A DNA stretch of 64,000 bases from Streptomyces sp. RPT161 (GCF_027533845.1 NZ_JAPZVN010000018.1:61820-125819), one strand, 5' to 3'. Shown: positions 53,628-62,691, numbered from the stretch's first letter. Program-made: numbers and translations. The notes: generated from the letters alone by a model not told the origin.

Positions 53628-54690
53628 GACCACCCAGGCACCACCCGACCTGACGGCCTGGACATGCCCCGCGCCGCTGCGCGACCAGCCCAAGGTGGTG
53701 ATGGGCCACGGCGGCGGTGGGGTGATGTCGGCCGAACTGGTGCGGAACATCTTCGCGCCCGCCTTCGGCGGCCGGATCCTGTCCCAACTGGCCGACTCCG
53801 CCACGCTGAGCCTCGGCGGGGTGCGACTGGCGTTCTCCACCGACTCGTTCGTGGTGCGGCCGCTGTTCTTCCCCGGCGGCAGCATCGGCGACCTCGCGGT
53901 CAACGGGACCGTCAACGACCTGGCCATGAGCGGGGCCGTGGCGGCCTATCTGTCCTGTGGGTTCATCCTGGAGGAAGGCGTCGAGACGGAGGTCGTCGGG
54001 AGGGTGGCGCACGCTCTCGGCGCGGCGGCCCGGGCGGCGGACGTCGAGGTGGTCACCGGTGACACCAAGGTCGTCGAGGCGGGTCACGGCGACGGCATCT
54101 ACCTCAACACCGCCGGAATCGGCCTGATCCCCGAGGGAGTCGACATCGCGCCGCAGCGCGCGGTCCCCGGCGACGTGGTGATCGTCAGCGGCGCGATCGG
54201 CGTCCACGGTGTGGCGATCATGAGCGTCCGCGAAGGGCTGGAGTTCGGGGTGGAGATCGTGAGCGACTGCGCCGCGCTCGGCGGTCTGGTCGCCACCATG
54301 CTGGCGGCCACCTCGGATCTGCACGTGCTGCGCGACCCCACCCGTGGCGGTCTGGCCGCCGCGCTCAACGAGATCGCGGTCGCCGCCGGGGTCGGCGTGG
54401 AGATCCGGGAGAGCGCCGTGCCGGTGCCGCCGGAAGTGGAGGGTGCCTGCACGATGCTCGGCCTGGACCCGCTGTACGTGGCCAACGAGGGCAAGCTGGT
54501 CGCCTTCGTCCCCCGGCAGCACGCCGACGCGGTGCTCGCCGCGATGCGGTCCCATCCGCTGGGCGCGGCGGCTACGGTGATCGGCGAGTGCGTCGAGGCC
54601 CATCCGGGAATGGTCGTCGCCCGCACCGGACTTGGCGGCACCCGGGTGGTGGACCTGCCGATCGGCGAGCAACTGCCGCGCATCTGCTGA
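53620..54690 (+). CDS. hypE: HypE, cyanide-ligand synthesis
   Basis: 356 residues. HypE dehydrates a thiocarboxamide on its C-terminal cysteine to thiocyanate and donates CN to iron. Visible marks are [59 protein letters not shown] and the C-terminus PRIC. The best start is TTG 53620, overlapping the hypD stop by eight bases, with AAGGAG about ten bases upstream; no ATG or GTG fits the conserved N-terminus. A strong hairpin follows ten bases after the stop. Confidence 0.93.
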   Translation: MAETTQAPPDLTAWTCPAPLRDQPKVVMGHGGGGVMSAELVRNIFAPAFGGRILSQLADSATLSLGGVRLAFSTDSFVVRPLFFPGGSIGDLAVNGTVNDLAMSGAVAAYLSCGFILEEGVETEVVGRVAHALGAAARAADVEVVTGDTKVVEAGHGDGIYLNTAGIGLIPEGVDIAPQRAVPGDVVIVSGAIGVHGVAIMSVREGLEFGVEIVSDCAALGGLVATMLAATSDLHVLRDPTRGGLAAALNEIAVAAGVGVEIRESAVPVPPEVEGACTMLGLDPLYVANEGKLVAFVPRQHADAVLAAMRSHPLGAAATVIGECVEAHPGMVVARTGLGGTRVVDLPIGEQLPRIC

Positions 54691-54700
54691 CAGTTCACAT

Positions 54701-54740
54701 GGATGAGGCCCCCGCCGCGAACGCGGCGGGGGCCTCATCC
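54701..54740. terminator. Strong bidirectional terminator between hypE and qcrB
   Basis: An 18-base-pair perfect stem (arms 54701-54718 and 54723-54740) with a GAAC tetraloop. It lies between the convergent 3' ends of hypE and qcrB, and is by far the longest perfect hairpin I found in the window. It should stop transcription from both sides. Confidence 0.9.
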
Positions 54741-54749
54741 TGTCGGTGC

Positions 54750-56387
54750 TCAGTGGTGGTGGGTGCTCTCCTCCAGCTCCTCCGCCGTGGGCTTGGGGAT
54801 CTGGCTGCTCTCCCCGTAGTAGGCCTCGGAGAGCTTGGCACGCATCTTGTCGGTGAACTTCACCTTGCGCTCGACACCGGAGTCGTCCACCGCGGGCGGC
54901 AGTTCCAGCGGCTCAAGCTGGTCGTGCGCGGTGAGTTCGTACAGCCGCTCCCGCGGCAGCCGCTCATGGACCTCGATGTACTCACCGTGCGGCAGCCGCT
55001 TGATGACGCCGGTCTCCCGGCCGTGCAGCACCTTGTCCCGGTCGCGGCGCTGCAACCCCAGGCACCACCGCTTGACCACGATGAAGACGACCACCGGCAG
55101 TACGAAGAAGGCGATCCGGACGAACCAGGTGATGGCGTTGATGGACAAGTCGAAGTGGGTGGCGACCAGGTCGTTTCCACCGCCGAGCAGCAGCACCATG
55201 TAGAGGGCCAGCCAAGCGGTGGCCAGCGCGGTGCGCACCGGCGCGTTGCGCGGACGGTCCAGCAAGTGGTACTCGCGTTTGGCGCCGGTGATCCAGGACT
55301 CCACGAACGGGTAGACCGCGATGGCCACCAGTACCAGGATGAAGACCACCAGCGGAATGAAGACGCCCAACTCCAGTGTGTGGCCCAGGAAATGGATCTC
55401 CCACCCGGGCATGATGCGGATCAGGCCCTCCGAGAAGCCCATGTACCAGTCGGGTTGGGCGTCCGTGGTCACCTGGTCGGAGCGGTAGGGGCCGTAGGCC
55501 CAGATGGGGTTGACCTGGGCGATCGCGGAGATCAGCGCCAGGGCGCCGAAGACCACGAAGAAGAAGCCGCCCGCCTTGGCCATGTAGACCGGCATCAGCG
55601 GCATCCCGACGACGTTCTTCTCGGTGCGGCCGGGACCCGCGAACTGGGTGTGCTTGTGGTAGAAGACCAGGATCAGGTGGGCCACCACCAGCCCGGCCAT
55701 GATGCCGGGGATCAGCAGGATGTGCACGGTGAACAGCCGCGGAATGATCACCATGCCGGGGAACTGCCCGCCGTAGATGAACATCGTCAGATAGGTGCCG
55801 ACGATCGGCACCGACAGCACCGCGCCCTCCAGGAACCGGATGCCGGTGCCGGACAGCAGGTCGTCCGGCAGCGAGTAGCCCATGAACCCGTCGAACTGGC
55901 CGAGGAACAGCAGCAGGAACCCGAACAGCCAGTTCAGCTCGCGGGGTCTGCGGAACGCGCCCGTATACAGGATGCGCATCATGTGCACGAACATGGCCGC
56001 CACGAACACGATCGCCGACCAGTGGTGGATCTGCCGCATCAACAGGCCCGCCCGCACGTCGAAGCTGATGTCCAGCGTCGTCTTGTACGCCTCCGACATG
56101 CGGATGTTGGTCAGCGGCGTGTACGAGCCGTGGTAGACGACCTCGTTCATGCTCGGGGTGAAGAACAGCGTCAGATAGATGCCGGTCAGGATGATGATGA
56201 CGAAGGTGTACAGGCAGATCTCGCCCAGCATGAACGACCAGTGGTCCGGGAAGATCTTCCGCAGGTTGGACTTGGCCAGGGCGTAGATGCCGAGCCGGCC
56301 GTCCGCCCAGTCCGCCAACCGCTCGCCCGCCTTGGGCTGCCCGGGGCGGCCGGTCGAGGCGCTCTGGGCCGAAGGGGTGGTGCTCAT
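54750..56387 (-). CDS. qcrB: Cytochrome b subunit QcrB (bc1-type, second copy)
   Basis: 545 residues. QcrB oxidises menaquinol in the cytochrome bcc complex. Conserved features: ADWADGRLGIYALAKSNLRKIFPDHWSFMLGE, heme-b histidines in RQIHHWSAIVFVAAMFVHMMR and in VHILLIPGIMAGLVVAHLILVFYHKH, the Qo-site PDWYMGF region, and the cytoplasmic tail GLQRRDRDKVLHGRETGVIKRLPHGE typical of streptomycetes. The stretch QFDGFMGYSLPDDLL differs from the M-F-T-G-F-T-G text I recall for the housekeeping protein. ATG 56387 overlaps the qcrA stop (ATGA). The terminator shared with hypE follows its stop. Confidence 0.93.
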   Translation of the reverse strand: MSTTPSAQSASTGRPGQPKAGERLADWADGRLGIYALAKSNLRKIFPDHWSFMLGEICLYTFVIIILTGIYLTLFFTPSMNEVVYHGSYTPLTNIRMSEAYKTTLDISFDVRAGLLMRQIHHWSAIVFVAAMFVHMMRILYTGAFRRPRELNWLFGFLLLFLGQFDGFMGYSLPDDLLSGTGIRFLEGAVLSVPIVGTYLTMFIYGGQFPGMVIIPRLFTVHILLIPGIMAGLVVAHLILVFYHKHTQFAGPGRTEKNVVGMPLMPVYMAKAGGFFFVVFGALALISAIAQVNPIWAYGPYRSDQVTTDAQPDWYMGFSEGLIRIMPGWEIHFLGHTLELGVFIPLVVFILVLVAIAVYPFVESWITGAKREYHLLDRPRNAPVRTALATAWLALYMVLLLGGGNDLVATHFDLSINAITWFVRIAFFVLPVVVFIVVKRWCLGLQRRDRDKVLHGRETGVIKRLPHGEYIEVHERLPRERLYELTAHDQLEPLELPPAVDDSGVERKVKFTDKMRAKLSEAYYGESSQIPKPTAEELEESTHHH

Positions 56388-57427
56388 GCGCTGCGCTCCC
56401 AGTATCCAGGGCCGACGGGCTTGTCGAAGTCACCGAGAGCCGACAGATAGCCCTGGCCGTTCACGGCGATCCGTAGTTGCGGCAACGGGTGCCCGGCCGG
56501 GCCGAAGATGACCCGGCCGCCGTCCGCGAGGTCGAACGTCGACTGGTGGCAGGGGCAGAGCACATGGTGCGTCTGCTGTTCGTACAGGCTGATCGGGCAG
56601 CCGACATGGGTGCAGATCTTCGAGTAGGCCAGGATGCCCTGATGGCCCCAGTCCGCCGAACGCTTGTCCTTGATATCGCTCGGCATGATCCGGACGATCA
56701 TGAGCGCTGCCTTGGCCATCACCTCCTGGAAGTCCTCGTCGCTCTCCTGCACGCCTTCGGGCTTGGCGAACGTCAGGGAGCCCACGGCGATGTCCTCGGG
56801 CCGCAGCGGCTGGTTGTCGTTCATGTTGATCAGGCGTTTGCCGCCGGCCCAGGCGGTGCGCTCCAACTTCTTCTCGGGCAGCGGTCCCAGGTCCCGGAAC
56901 AGCACGATCGCCGAGAGCGGGACGATGGTCATCGCACCCAGCAGGGCGTTGCGCATCATCTTGCGGCGGCCCAGGCCGCTCTCCGCCACTCCTTGCTGGA
57001 AGTCGGTGAAGACCTTCCGGCGTACCTCGGGCGGGGCCGAGATCGGGTGGCGCTCGGAGGCGTACTCCGCGTCGGACATCAGGGTGCGGGCCCAGTGGAT
57101 GGCGCCGACGCCGATGCACAGCAGCGCGATGCCCAGCGTGCCGCCGAGTGCGAAGTTCTGCGCGCTGACGTGCCCCACGGGGAAGATGAAGACCACCTTC
57201 GACTTGGGGATCAGCACATACGACGCGATGAAGCCGAACGCGGCGATCACCGCGAGGACGAAGAGCATCGTCACGACGCGTTCCGAGTGCTTCGCGGCCC
57301 GCTCGTCGATGTCCTGACGGCGCGGCTCATGGGCGGGCAGGCCCGGATCCGCGAAGGGGTCGACGGCTTTGCCGGGCTTGCCGCGCTCCGGCAGGTGGTC
57401 GGCTGCGTTGCTGTCCTGATGGGTCAT
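56384..57427 (-). CDS. qcrA: Rieske iron-sulfur subunit QcrA (second copy)
   Basis: 347 residues. The actinobacterial form has three N-terminal membrane helices (VTMLFVLAVIAAFGFIASYVLI; FALGGTLGIALLCIGVGAIHWA; MMRNALLGAMTIVPLSAIVLF) before the Rieske domain with CTHVGC and CPCHQS, which hold the [2Fe-2S] cluster by two Cys and two His. The ATG shares one base with the qcrC stop (TAATG), so translation is coupled. No ctaE or other oxidase gene lies upstream, unlike the standard ctaE-qcrCAB arrangement. Confidence 0.93.
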   Translation of the reverse strand: MTHQDSNAADHLPERGKPGKAVDPFADPGLPAHEPRRQDIDERAAKHSERVVTMLFVLAVIAAFGFIASYVLIPKSKVVFIFPVGHVSAQNFALGGTLGIALLCIGVGAIHWARTLMSDAEYASERHPISAPPEVRRKVFTDFQQGVAESGLGRRKMMRNALLGAMTIVPLSAIVLFRDLGPLPEKKLERTAWAGGKRLINMNDNQPLRPEDIAVGSLTFAKPEGVQESDEDFQEVMAKAALMIVRIMPSDIKDKRSADWGHQGILAYSKICTHVGCPISLYEQQTHHVLCPCHQSTFDLADGGRVIFGPAGHPLPQLRIAVNGQGYLSALGDFDKPVGPGYWERSA

Positions 57428-58227
57428 TACTTCCTGGCCTTTGCGGTCCGGGCGGCGATCCAGATGGAGGCGGCGACCAGCACGCCCAGTCCGAAGATCC
57501 AGCCGAAGAGTCCCTCGGGGACGGGACCCAGTGACCCCAGGCTCAGGCCGCCGTAGCTGGGGTTGCTGCTGGGGTTCGTGACATGTGTGACGAACGCGAT
57601 GATGTCGCGCTTCTGCGGCTCGGGCATCGTGGTGTCCGGGAAGGACGGCATGTTCTGCGGGCCGGTCAGCATGGCCTCGTAGATGTGCTTGGGGGAGACG
57701 TTGCGCAGTTCGGGCGCGAACTTGCCCTCGCTCAGGGCGCCGCCCGCACCGGCGAAGTTGTGGCACTGGGCGCAGTTGGTGCGGAACAGCTGACCGCCGC
57801 TGGCCACGTCCCCGGGGGCGTACTGGGAGGGGTTCGGAATGGCCGGGCCGGGGCCCAGCGAGGCCACGTAGGCCGCGAGCTGGTCGATCTGCGGCTGCGT
57901 GTAGACGGGGCGCTTCTTCGGCACCTGGGCGCCCGGCTGCTGGGCGGGCATCCGGCCGGTGCCGACCTGGAAGTCCACCGCGGCGGCGCCCACGCCGACC
58001 AGGCTCGGCCCGTTGTGGGAGCCCTGTCCGGAGGTGCCGTGGCAGGAGGCGCAGCCGACGTCGTACAGCCCTTTGCCCTGGTCGATCGCCAGCGACTGGG
58101 CGGGGTTGGCCTGGGCCTGCTGGGTCGGCGCGAACGCGGCGTACAGTCCGCCGGCGGCCGCGAGCGCGATGAGCAGGGCGACGAGCGCCGCCAGCGGATG
58201 ACGGCGTCGTGCGGAGAGTTTTTCCAC
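57427..58227 (-). CDS. qcrC: Diheme cytochrome c subunit QcrC (second copy)
   Basis: 266 residues from GTG 58227 (MEKLSARRRHPLAAL); TTG 58233 is an alternative. An N-terminal membrane anchor is followed by two cytochrome c domains with heme motifs CASCH and CAQCH, PAQQPGAQVPKKRP between them, and a C-terminal helix (LFGWIFGLGVLVAASIWIAA). The heme-binding parts face outside and pass electrons straight to cytochrome aa3 in the bcc-aa3 supercomplex. It heads the qcrCAB operon. A candidate hypoxia-regulator box lies 68-81 bases upstream. Confidence 0.93.
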   Translation of the reverse strand: MEKLSARRRHPLAALVALLIALAAAGGLYAAFAPTQQAQANPAQSLAIDQGKGLYDVGCASCHGTSGQGSHNGPSLVGVGAAAVDFQVGTGRMPAQQPGAQVPKKRPVYTQPQIDQLAAYVASLGPGPAIPNPSQYAPGDVASGGQLFRTNCAQCHNFAGAGGALSEGKFAPELRNVSPKHIYEAMLTGPQNMPSFPDTTMPEPQKRDIIAFVTHVTNPSSNPSYGGLSLGSLGPVPEGLFGWIFGLGVLVAASIWIAARTAKARK

Positions 58228-58294
58228 GGACAACCCCGGTGTGCTGAGCGTGATGTGTCGGCTGGGTGGCCGTTCGGTCGACGAACAGGCGCTG

Positions 58295-58308
58295 GCGACG
58301 AAAGCCCC
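58295..58308 (-). promoter_or_regulatory. Candidate DevR/DosR-like box upstream of qcrC
   Basis: On the minus strand the text is GGGGCTTTCGTCGC, which agrees at 11 of 14 places with the mycobacterial DosR box GGGACTTTAGTCCC. It lies 68 bases before the qcrC GTG, the same distance range as the boxes before the kinase and the universal stress genes. An inverted repeat GTTCG-N5-CGAAC (58272-58286) follows closer to the gene. Confidence 0.45.
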
Positions 58309-58450
58309 TATTCACAACAAATCGATCAGAACGGCCAGCCCCTAGGACATCACACCTGTGTTCGTGATCCGTGGCTCTCGGTGATCGTGTCTCGTTGCTA
58401 CTACCGGTTCACGCTCGCCCGGCACGCCGGGCACGCGGGAGAATCGCACC

Positions 58451-58852
58451 ATGACCGAACGCAAACCGCCCGGTGTCAGCTTCGAGTCCTGGGTCGACCG
58501 GCAGATCCGCGAAGCGGCGGAGCGCGGTGAGTTCGACAACCTGCCGGGAGCCGGAAAGCCGCTGCCCGAGCTGGACCAGCCCTATGACGAGTTGTGGTGG
58601 GTCAAGCAGAAAATGCGCCGTGAAGGCGTCAGCTACCTGCCCCCCGTGCTCGCGCTGCGCAAGGAAGCGGAAGACGCGCTGGCCGCCGCCTCGCGGGCCG
58701 GTTCTGAGGAGGAGGTGCGGCGGATCGTGTCGGAGGTCAACGACAGGATCCGTGAGGCGCTCGGGAACCCGCCGCCGGGACCGCCGCTGAAGCTCACCCC
58801 CTTCGACGTCGAACGCGTCGTCCGCGAGTGGCGCGAGGGGCGTTCCGGATAG
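58451..58852 (+). CDS. DUF1992 (DnaJ homologue subfamily C member 28-like) protein
   Basis: 133 residues. The whole protein matches the DUF1992 pattern: SFESWVDRQIREAAERGEFDNLPGAGKPLPELD, then WWVKQKMRREGVSYLPPVLALRKEAE and a final helix LTPFDVERVVREWREG. No J domain is present despite the family name. Function unknown. GGGAGA precedes the ATG. It is divergent from qcrC, and the 223 bases between hold promoters for both. Confidence 0.9.
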   Translation: MTERKPPGVSFESWVDRQIREAAERGEFDNLPGAGKPLPELDQPYDELWWVKQKMRREGVSYLPPVLALRKEAEDALAAASRAGSEEEVRRIVSEVNDRIREALGNPPPGPPLKLTPFDVERVVREWREGRSG

Positions 58853-58990
58853 CCCCGATCGCCGACCGGGCATCGGCTCCTTCGGCGTACAGGATCGGCT
58901 CAACCTGCGCTATGCGCGCCGGGGTGTCGGTGGTGACATGAACCCACCAACTCGCCCCAGCGGGTTCCGCACAGCGACCGAGGGGAAACC

Positions 58991-59641
58991 ATGCTCAAAC
59001 CCATGCTCATCGGCGGCGCCGCCGCCGCACTGCTCGCCATGCCGTTGGCCCCGTCCGCGGCGGCCCACGGCCTGGACTCGCCGCCGCCCGGACAGATCGT
59101 CATCGACCTGGTGAACGTCAACGGCTCCGGCTGCCCCGCCGGTACCGCCGCCGTGGCCGTGTCCCCCGACAACACCGCGTTCACCGTCACGTACAGCGAC
59201 TACATGGCCCAGGTGGGCGTCGGTGCCAGACCCACCGACTTCCGCAAGAACTGCCAACTCGGGCTGGACGTGCACGTTCCGCAGGGCTTCACCTACGCCA
59301 TCGCCGAGGCCGACTACCGCGGCTACGGGCACCTGGAGAACGGCGCCAGCGGCCTGGAGCGGGCCAACTACTACTTCCAGGGGATGCAGCAGACCTCGTA
59401 CATCGAGCACCCGTTCAGCGGCCCGATGGACGACGACTGGCAGACCACCGACACCACGGACGTCGCCTCGCTGGTGTACGCGCCCTGCGGTGAGGAGCGC
59501 AACTTCAACATCAACACCGAACTGCGGGTCAACGCCGGTACCTCGGACCCGAACACCACCAGCTTCCTGTCGATGGACTCCACCGACGGGAGCATCACCA
59601 CCGTCTACCACTTCGCCTGGAAGCAGTGCCCCTCGCGGTAG
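58991..59641 (+). CDS. DUF4360 secreted protein
   Basis: 216 residues. A Sec signal peptide (MLKPMLIGGAAAALLAMPLAPSAAAHG) precedes the DUF4360 fold, with VNVNGSGCPAGTAAVAVSPDNTAFTVTYSDYMAQVG, FRKNCQLGLDVHVPQGFTYAIAEADYRGY and late cysteines (APCGEERNFNINTELRV; KQCPSR) probably forming disulfides. The role of this family is unknown. GAGGGGAAACC precedes the ATG. A 16-bp hairpin follows the stop. Confidence 0.9.
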   Translation: MLKPMLIGGAAAALLAMPLAPSAAAHGLDSPPPGQIVIDLVNVNGSGCPAGTAAVAVSPDNTAFTVTYSDYMAQVGVGARPTDFRKNCQLGLDVHVPQGFTYAIAEADYRGYGHLENGASGLERANYYFQGMQQTSYIEHPFSGPMDDDWQTTDTTDVASLVYAPCGEERNFNINTELRVNAGTSDPNTTSFLSMDSTDGSITTVYHFAWKQCPSR

Positions 59642-59647
59642 CCGAAC

Positions 59648-59686
59648 CGGCGGCCCGGATCCCCTCGGCCGGGATCCGGGCCGCCG
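59648..59686. terminator. Convergent terminator between DUF4360 and VIT1 genes
   Basis: Perfect 16-base-pair stem (59648-59663 with 59671-59686) and a 7-base loop, between two convergent stops only 50 bases apart. Suited to end both transcripts. Confidence 0.85.
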
Positions 59687-59691
59687 CACGC

Positions 59692-60573
59692 CTAGGACAG
59701 GTGCGCCCCCACCAGATGGCCGACGAGGAACGTCATGCCCGTCGCCAGCGCGCCCAGCGCGAACTGCCGCACGCCGCCGACCAGCATCGGACGCCCGGTG
59801 AGCCGGGCCACCGCACCGCCACCGAGGAACGCCGCGAGACCGGCGAGCACCAGGGCGAGTACGAACGAAGGCAAGCCGAGGAAATAGGGCAGCAGCGGAA
59901 TGAGCGCGCCGACCGTGAACGACGCGAAGGACGCCCCAGCCGCCGTCCACGGCGACGGGAGATCGTCCGGGTCGATGCCCAACTCCTCGCGCACATGGAC
60001 CGCGATGGCCTGCTCCGGGTCGGCGGAGATCTGCCGTACCACCACGTCCGCCAGATGGGGGTCGACCCCGCGCTTGACGAAGACCTCGGCCAGCTCGCGC
60101 TGCTCCGCCTCGGGGTTGCGCGAGTGCTGGAGCTGCTCGACGGCCACCTCGGCCTGGGTCAGCTCGTTCTGCGAGCTGACCGAGATGTACTCCCCGGTGG
60201 CCATCGAGAAGGCACCGGCGATCAACCCGGCGAGACCGGTGAGCAGGATGGTGTGGTCGGCGGCACCACCGCCGCCGACACCCGCGATCAGCGAGGCGTT
60301 GGTGACCAGTCCGTCCATGGCGCCGAACACCGCCGGCCGCAGCCAGCCGCCCGACACGTCGCGGTGCCGCAGCGCACGGTGCCGCCCGCCCGGCTCCCGC
60401 CTGGGCGGCGCGGCCGGTACCACGGGGGGCATGGTCGGCGGTGGGGGGACGGGCATCGTGAACTGCTGGGTGGCGTAGGGGCCGACGGGCTGGGCGCCGG
60501 TCGCGTCCATGCCGGAGGAGTACGGCTCGGGGGGCGGACCGGGGGAGTGGAGCCACTGCGTGTTGACCGACAC
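59692..60573 (-). CDS. VIT1/CCC1-family iron/manganese transporter-like protein
   Basis: 293 residues. A Pro-rich cytosolic N-terminus of about 75 residues precedes the conserved FGAMDGLVTNASLIAGVGGG and GLAGLIAGAFSMATGEYISVSSQNEL helices, a soluble middle part (ELAEVFVKRGVDPHLADVVVRQI) and three further hydrophobic segments. The family exports Fe2+ or Mn2+ from the cytosol. GTG 60573 has GGAGGG seven bases upstream. No Fe-regulated box was recognised. Confidence 0.88.
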   Translation of the reverse strand: MSVNTQWLHSPGPPPEPYSSGMDATGAQPVGPYATQQFTMPVPPPPTMPPVVPAAPPRREPGGRHRALRHRDVSGGWLRPAVFGAMDGLVTNASLIAGVGGGGAADHTILLTGLAGLIAGAFSMATGEYISVSSQNELTQAEVAVEQLQHSRNPEAEQRELAEVFVKRGVDPHLADVVVRQISADPEQAIAVHVREELGIDPDDLPSPWTAAGASFASFTVGALIPLLPYFLGLPSFVLALVLAGLAAFLGGGAVARLTGRPMLVGGVRQFALGALATGMTFLVGHLVGAHLS

Positions 60574-60638
60574 GTCTACCCTCCATCAGCACGGACACGT
60601 CGCTTCGGGTTGGGTAACGGAAGCGTCCGGTCCGTGGT

Positions 60639-61946
60639 TCAGCAGCGACGCTCCCTCGGCGTACGCCGACGCACGATCAGCGGCAGCGCACTGGACATCG
60701 ACATCAGCCGGGTGACCGGAGGTGACCCGCCCGGCGCCGGGCGGACGCTGCACCGGCTGAAGATGACGCTGAGGAAAGCGGCCATCTCCGCCCGGGCGAA
60801 CTGCTCACCGGCGCATCCGCGTACGCCGCTGTCGAACGGGATGTACGCGTCCCGGGGAATCCCCGGACTCGACTCGGGCAGCCAGCGGTCGGGGTCGAAC
60901 CGCTCCGGGCTGGCGAAGAGTTCGGGGTCCCGTTGCAGCGCGTAGACGGAGAACAGCACGGTGGATCCGGCCGGAATCCGGTAACCGCCCAGTTCCATTT
61001 GGCTGTTCGGCCGCCGGGCGAGCATCCAGGTGGAGGGGTAGAGGCGCAGCGTCTCGGCGATCACCCGTTGCTGGAAGGCCAGTTCCCGCAAGGTCTCATG
61101 GGACACCTGATGTACGTCGCGGCGACCGAGCGCCTCGTCCAGCTCGCGCTGGAACCGCCGTTGGGCGTCGCCGTCACGGCTGAGCAGATAGCAGGCCCAG
61201 CTCAACGCGCTGGCGGTGGTCTCGGTACCGGCGACGAGCATCGTGACCAGCTCGTCGTGGACCTGTTCGTCACTCAACCCGGCGCCGCTGTCCGCGTCGC
61301 GCGCGGTGAGCAGCATCGACAGCAGATCACCGTGCTCCAGCCCGTCGGCCCGGTACTCCGCGATGGCCCGGTGCACCGCCTCCCGGAGGGTGCGCTGCGC
61401 CCGGCGGAAACGCAGGTTCACCGGCATGGGCAGCCTGTCCAGCGCGCCGAACGGAGTCAGCGCCCGCCTGCCCAGCCCTTCCAGCAGCACGGGTACGGTA
61501 CCCCGCACGTCCTCGGCCAGGCGCGCTCCGGCCCGGCCGCGGAACAGGACCTGGGTGACCGTCGCCAGGGTGAGGGAGAACAGCTCCTGGTCCAACAGGA
61601 TCTGTGCGCCGTGCCGCCAGGAGTCGACCCTGGCCTCCGCGATTTCGCACATGGTCGCCGCGTACTGCCGGATCAGGGACGGATGCAGCACCAGCCCGAC
61701 GGGCCCGTGCCGGCGCAGCGGGGCGGCCTGCTCCGCATCGGCCACCAGCATCTGCCGGATGAGCGCGGGGGAGTTGACCGCGTAGGCCCACCGGGGCCCG
61801 AGCCGAAAGCGCACGACATCCCCTCGCGTCCGCAGGGCCCGCACGAACTCCGATGGCTGCCTGCGCAGTTGGGGAATGTGCCCGAGCAGAGGCATCGCGC
61901 CGGGCAGGGACGGAATCCTCACGCGGTGGACGGTGCTGGCACGCAT
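60639..61946 (-). CDS. Cytochrome P450 with an apparent internal deletion
   Basis: 435 residues. Clear P450 marks: the I-helix AGTETTASAL, the ETLR of the K-helix, the PERF region (ASPERFDPDRWLP) and the heme loop FDSGVRGCAGEQF with C378. It resembles the CYP families that hydroxylate terpenoids and fatty acids in streptomycetes. Between DAEQAAP and HPSLIRQYA the text is about 24 residues shorter than in relatives as I remember them, removing most of the B'-C region with the helix-C Trp/Arg pair that holds heme. It may be inactive. ATG 61946 follows GGGGAGGAAT. No ferredoxin is adjacent. Confidence 0.85.
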   Translation of the reverse strand: MRASTVHRVRIPSLPGAMPLLGHIPQLRRQPSEFVRALRTRGDVVRFRLGPRWAYAVNSPALIRQMLVADAEQAAPLRRHGPVGLVLHPSLIRQYAATMCEIAEARVDSWRHGAQILLDQELFSLTLATVTQVLFRGRAGARLAEDVRGTVPVLLEGLGRRALTPFGALDRLPMPVNLRFRRAQRTLREAVHRAIAEYRADGLEHGDLLSMLLTARDADSGAGLSDEQVHDELVTMLVAGTETTASALSWACYLLSRDGDAQRRFQRELDEALGRRDVHQVSHETLRELAFQQRVIAETLRLYPSTWMLARRPNSQMELGGYRIPAGSTVLFSVYALQRDPELFASPERFDPDRWLPESSPGIPRDAYIPFDSGVRGCAGEQFARAEMAAFLSVIFSRCSVRPAPGGSPPVTRLMSMSSALPLIVRRRTPRERRC

Positions 61947-62263
61947 GCGTCGATTCCTCCCCGGTGAGTGGCTGCTGCGGCTCACACTTTCCCCGGGGCT
62001 CCACGCGAAACGTCCGCTGGTGCGGCGACCGGAGGCGAAGGGTGCGGGACGGCGCGCGGGGTGCGTTCTGTAGGGCACCGCGCGTGGCGAGGTCGGCTCG
62101 GCGCGGGCGGAGTACACGGTGATGGTTGCCCGCCGTCGCGGCGGGAACCTATAGGGGACCGGCGCGACGGCGAGCGAGTCGAACGGCGCCGGCCGGCGGT
62201 ACCAGGCCGACCGCTATCCCTTACCCTGTGGCCGCCCAGACGAACAAGCGAGGCAAGGACGAA
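61947..62263. other. Divergent intergenic region
   Basis: 317 bases between the P450 and the zinc-ribbon gene with no convincing frame. It holds the P450 ribosome site next to 61946 and a hairpin CCCGCCG-TCG-CGGCGGG (62129-62145) followed by AACCTATAGGGG, the only AT-containing stretch. Nothing else is recognised. Confidence 0.5.
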
Positions 62264-62518
62264 ATGGCACAGCACCGCGCGGACGCGCAGGAGAACGCCT
62301 CCGCCGTGGACCCGGCGCAGTTCGCGACGGAGGAGTTCCGGATCCTCGCCCCGATACGGCCGACCATCTCCAAGGTGAGCTGCCCGCACTGCCCGGGCGC
62401 CGCATTCTTTGACGGGACGTCAGGTTGGGTGTGTATGAAGTGCGGCCCGGTGTTCGGGGCGACGCTGCACGGGGACGGCCTCGGCCGCGAAGCGTCACTG
62501 GACGACAGCGCCGGGTGA
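62264..62518 (+). CDS. Small zinc-ribbon-like protein
   Basis: 84 residues. Two CxxC motifs, CPHC and CMKC, 16 residues apart (VSCPHCPGAAFFDGTSGWVCMKCGPVF), form a typical zinc ribbon in the second half; the N-terminal half is polar. ATG 62264 is preceded by AAGGACGAA; GTG 62228 is in frame but gives a non-conserved leader. Function unknown. It precedes the PLP enzyme by 173 bases. Confidence 0.72.
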   Translation: MAQHRADAQENASAVDPAQFATEEFRILAPIRPTISKVSCPHCPGAAFFDGTSGWVCMKCGPVFGATLHGDGLGREASLDDSAG

Positions 62519-62691
62519 CGAACCCCTCACGGTTCCGGGGGACCGACCAGGGGCCAGCTCTACGTCGAGGGCGCAGCGCCGCCACATCAAGGGCCGCTCC
62601 TCGATGAGCAAGTCCGAACGGACGGACGTTTTCGGCGAGTAGCAGCGGAACCGGGCGCGACCGGGACGGGCAGCGCCTAGTCTTCTGGACC

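Noticed and set aside
58305..58320. Possible Rex (NADH/NAD sensor) operator half-site TTGTGAA (minus strand) near qcrC
   Set aside because: Only one half of TTGTGAA-N4-TTCACAA is present; the second half does not match.
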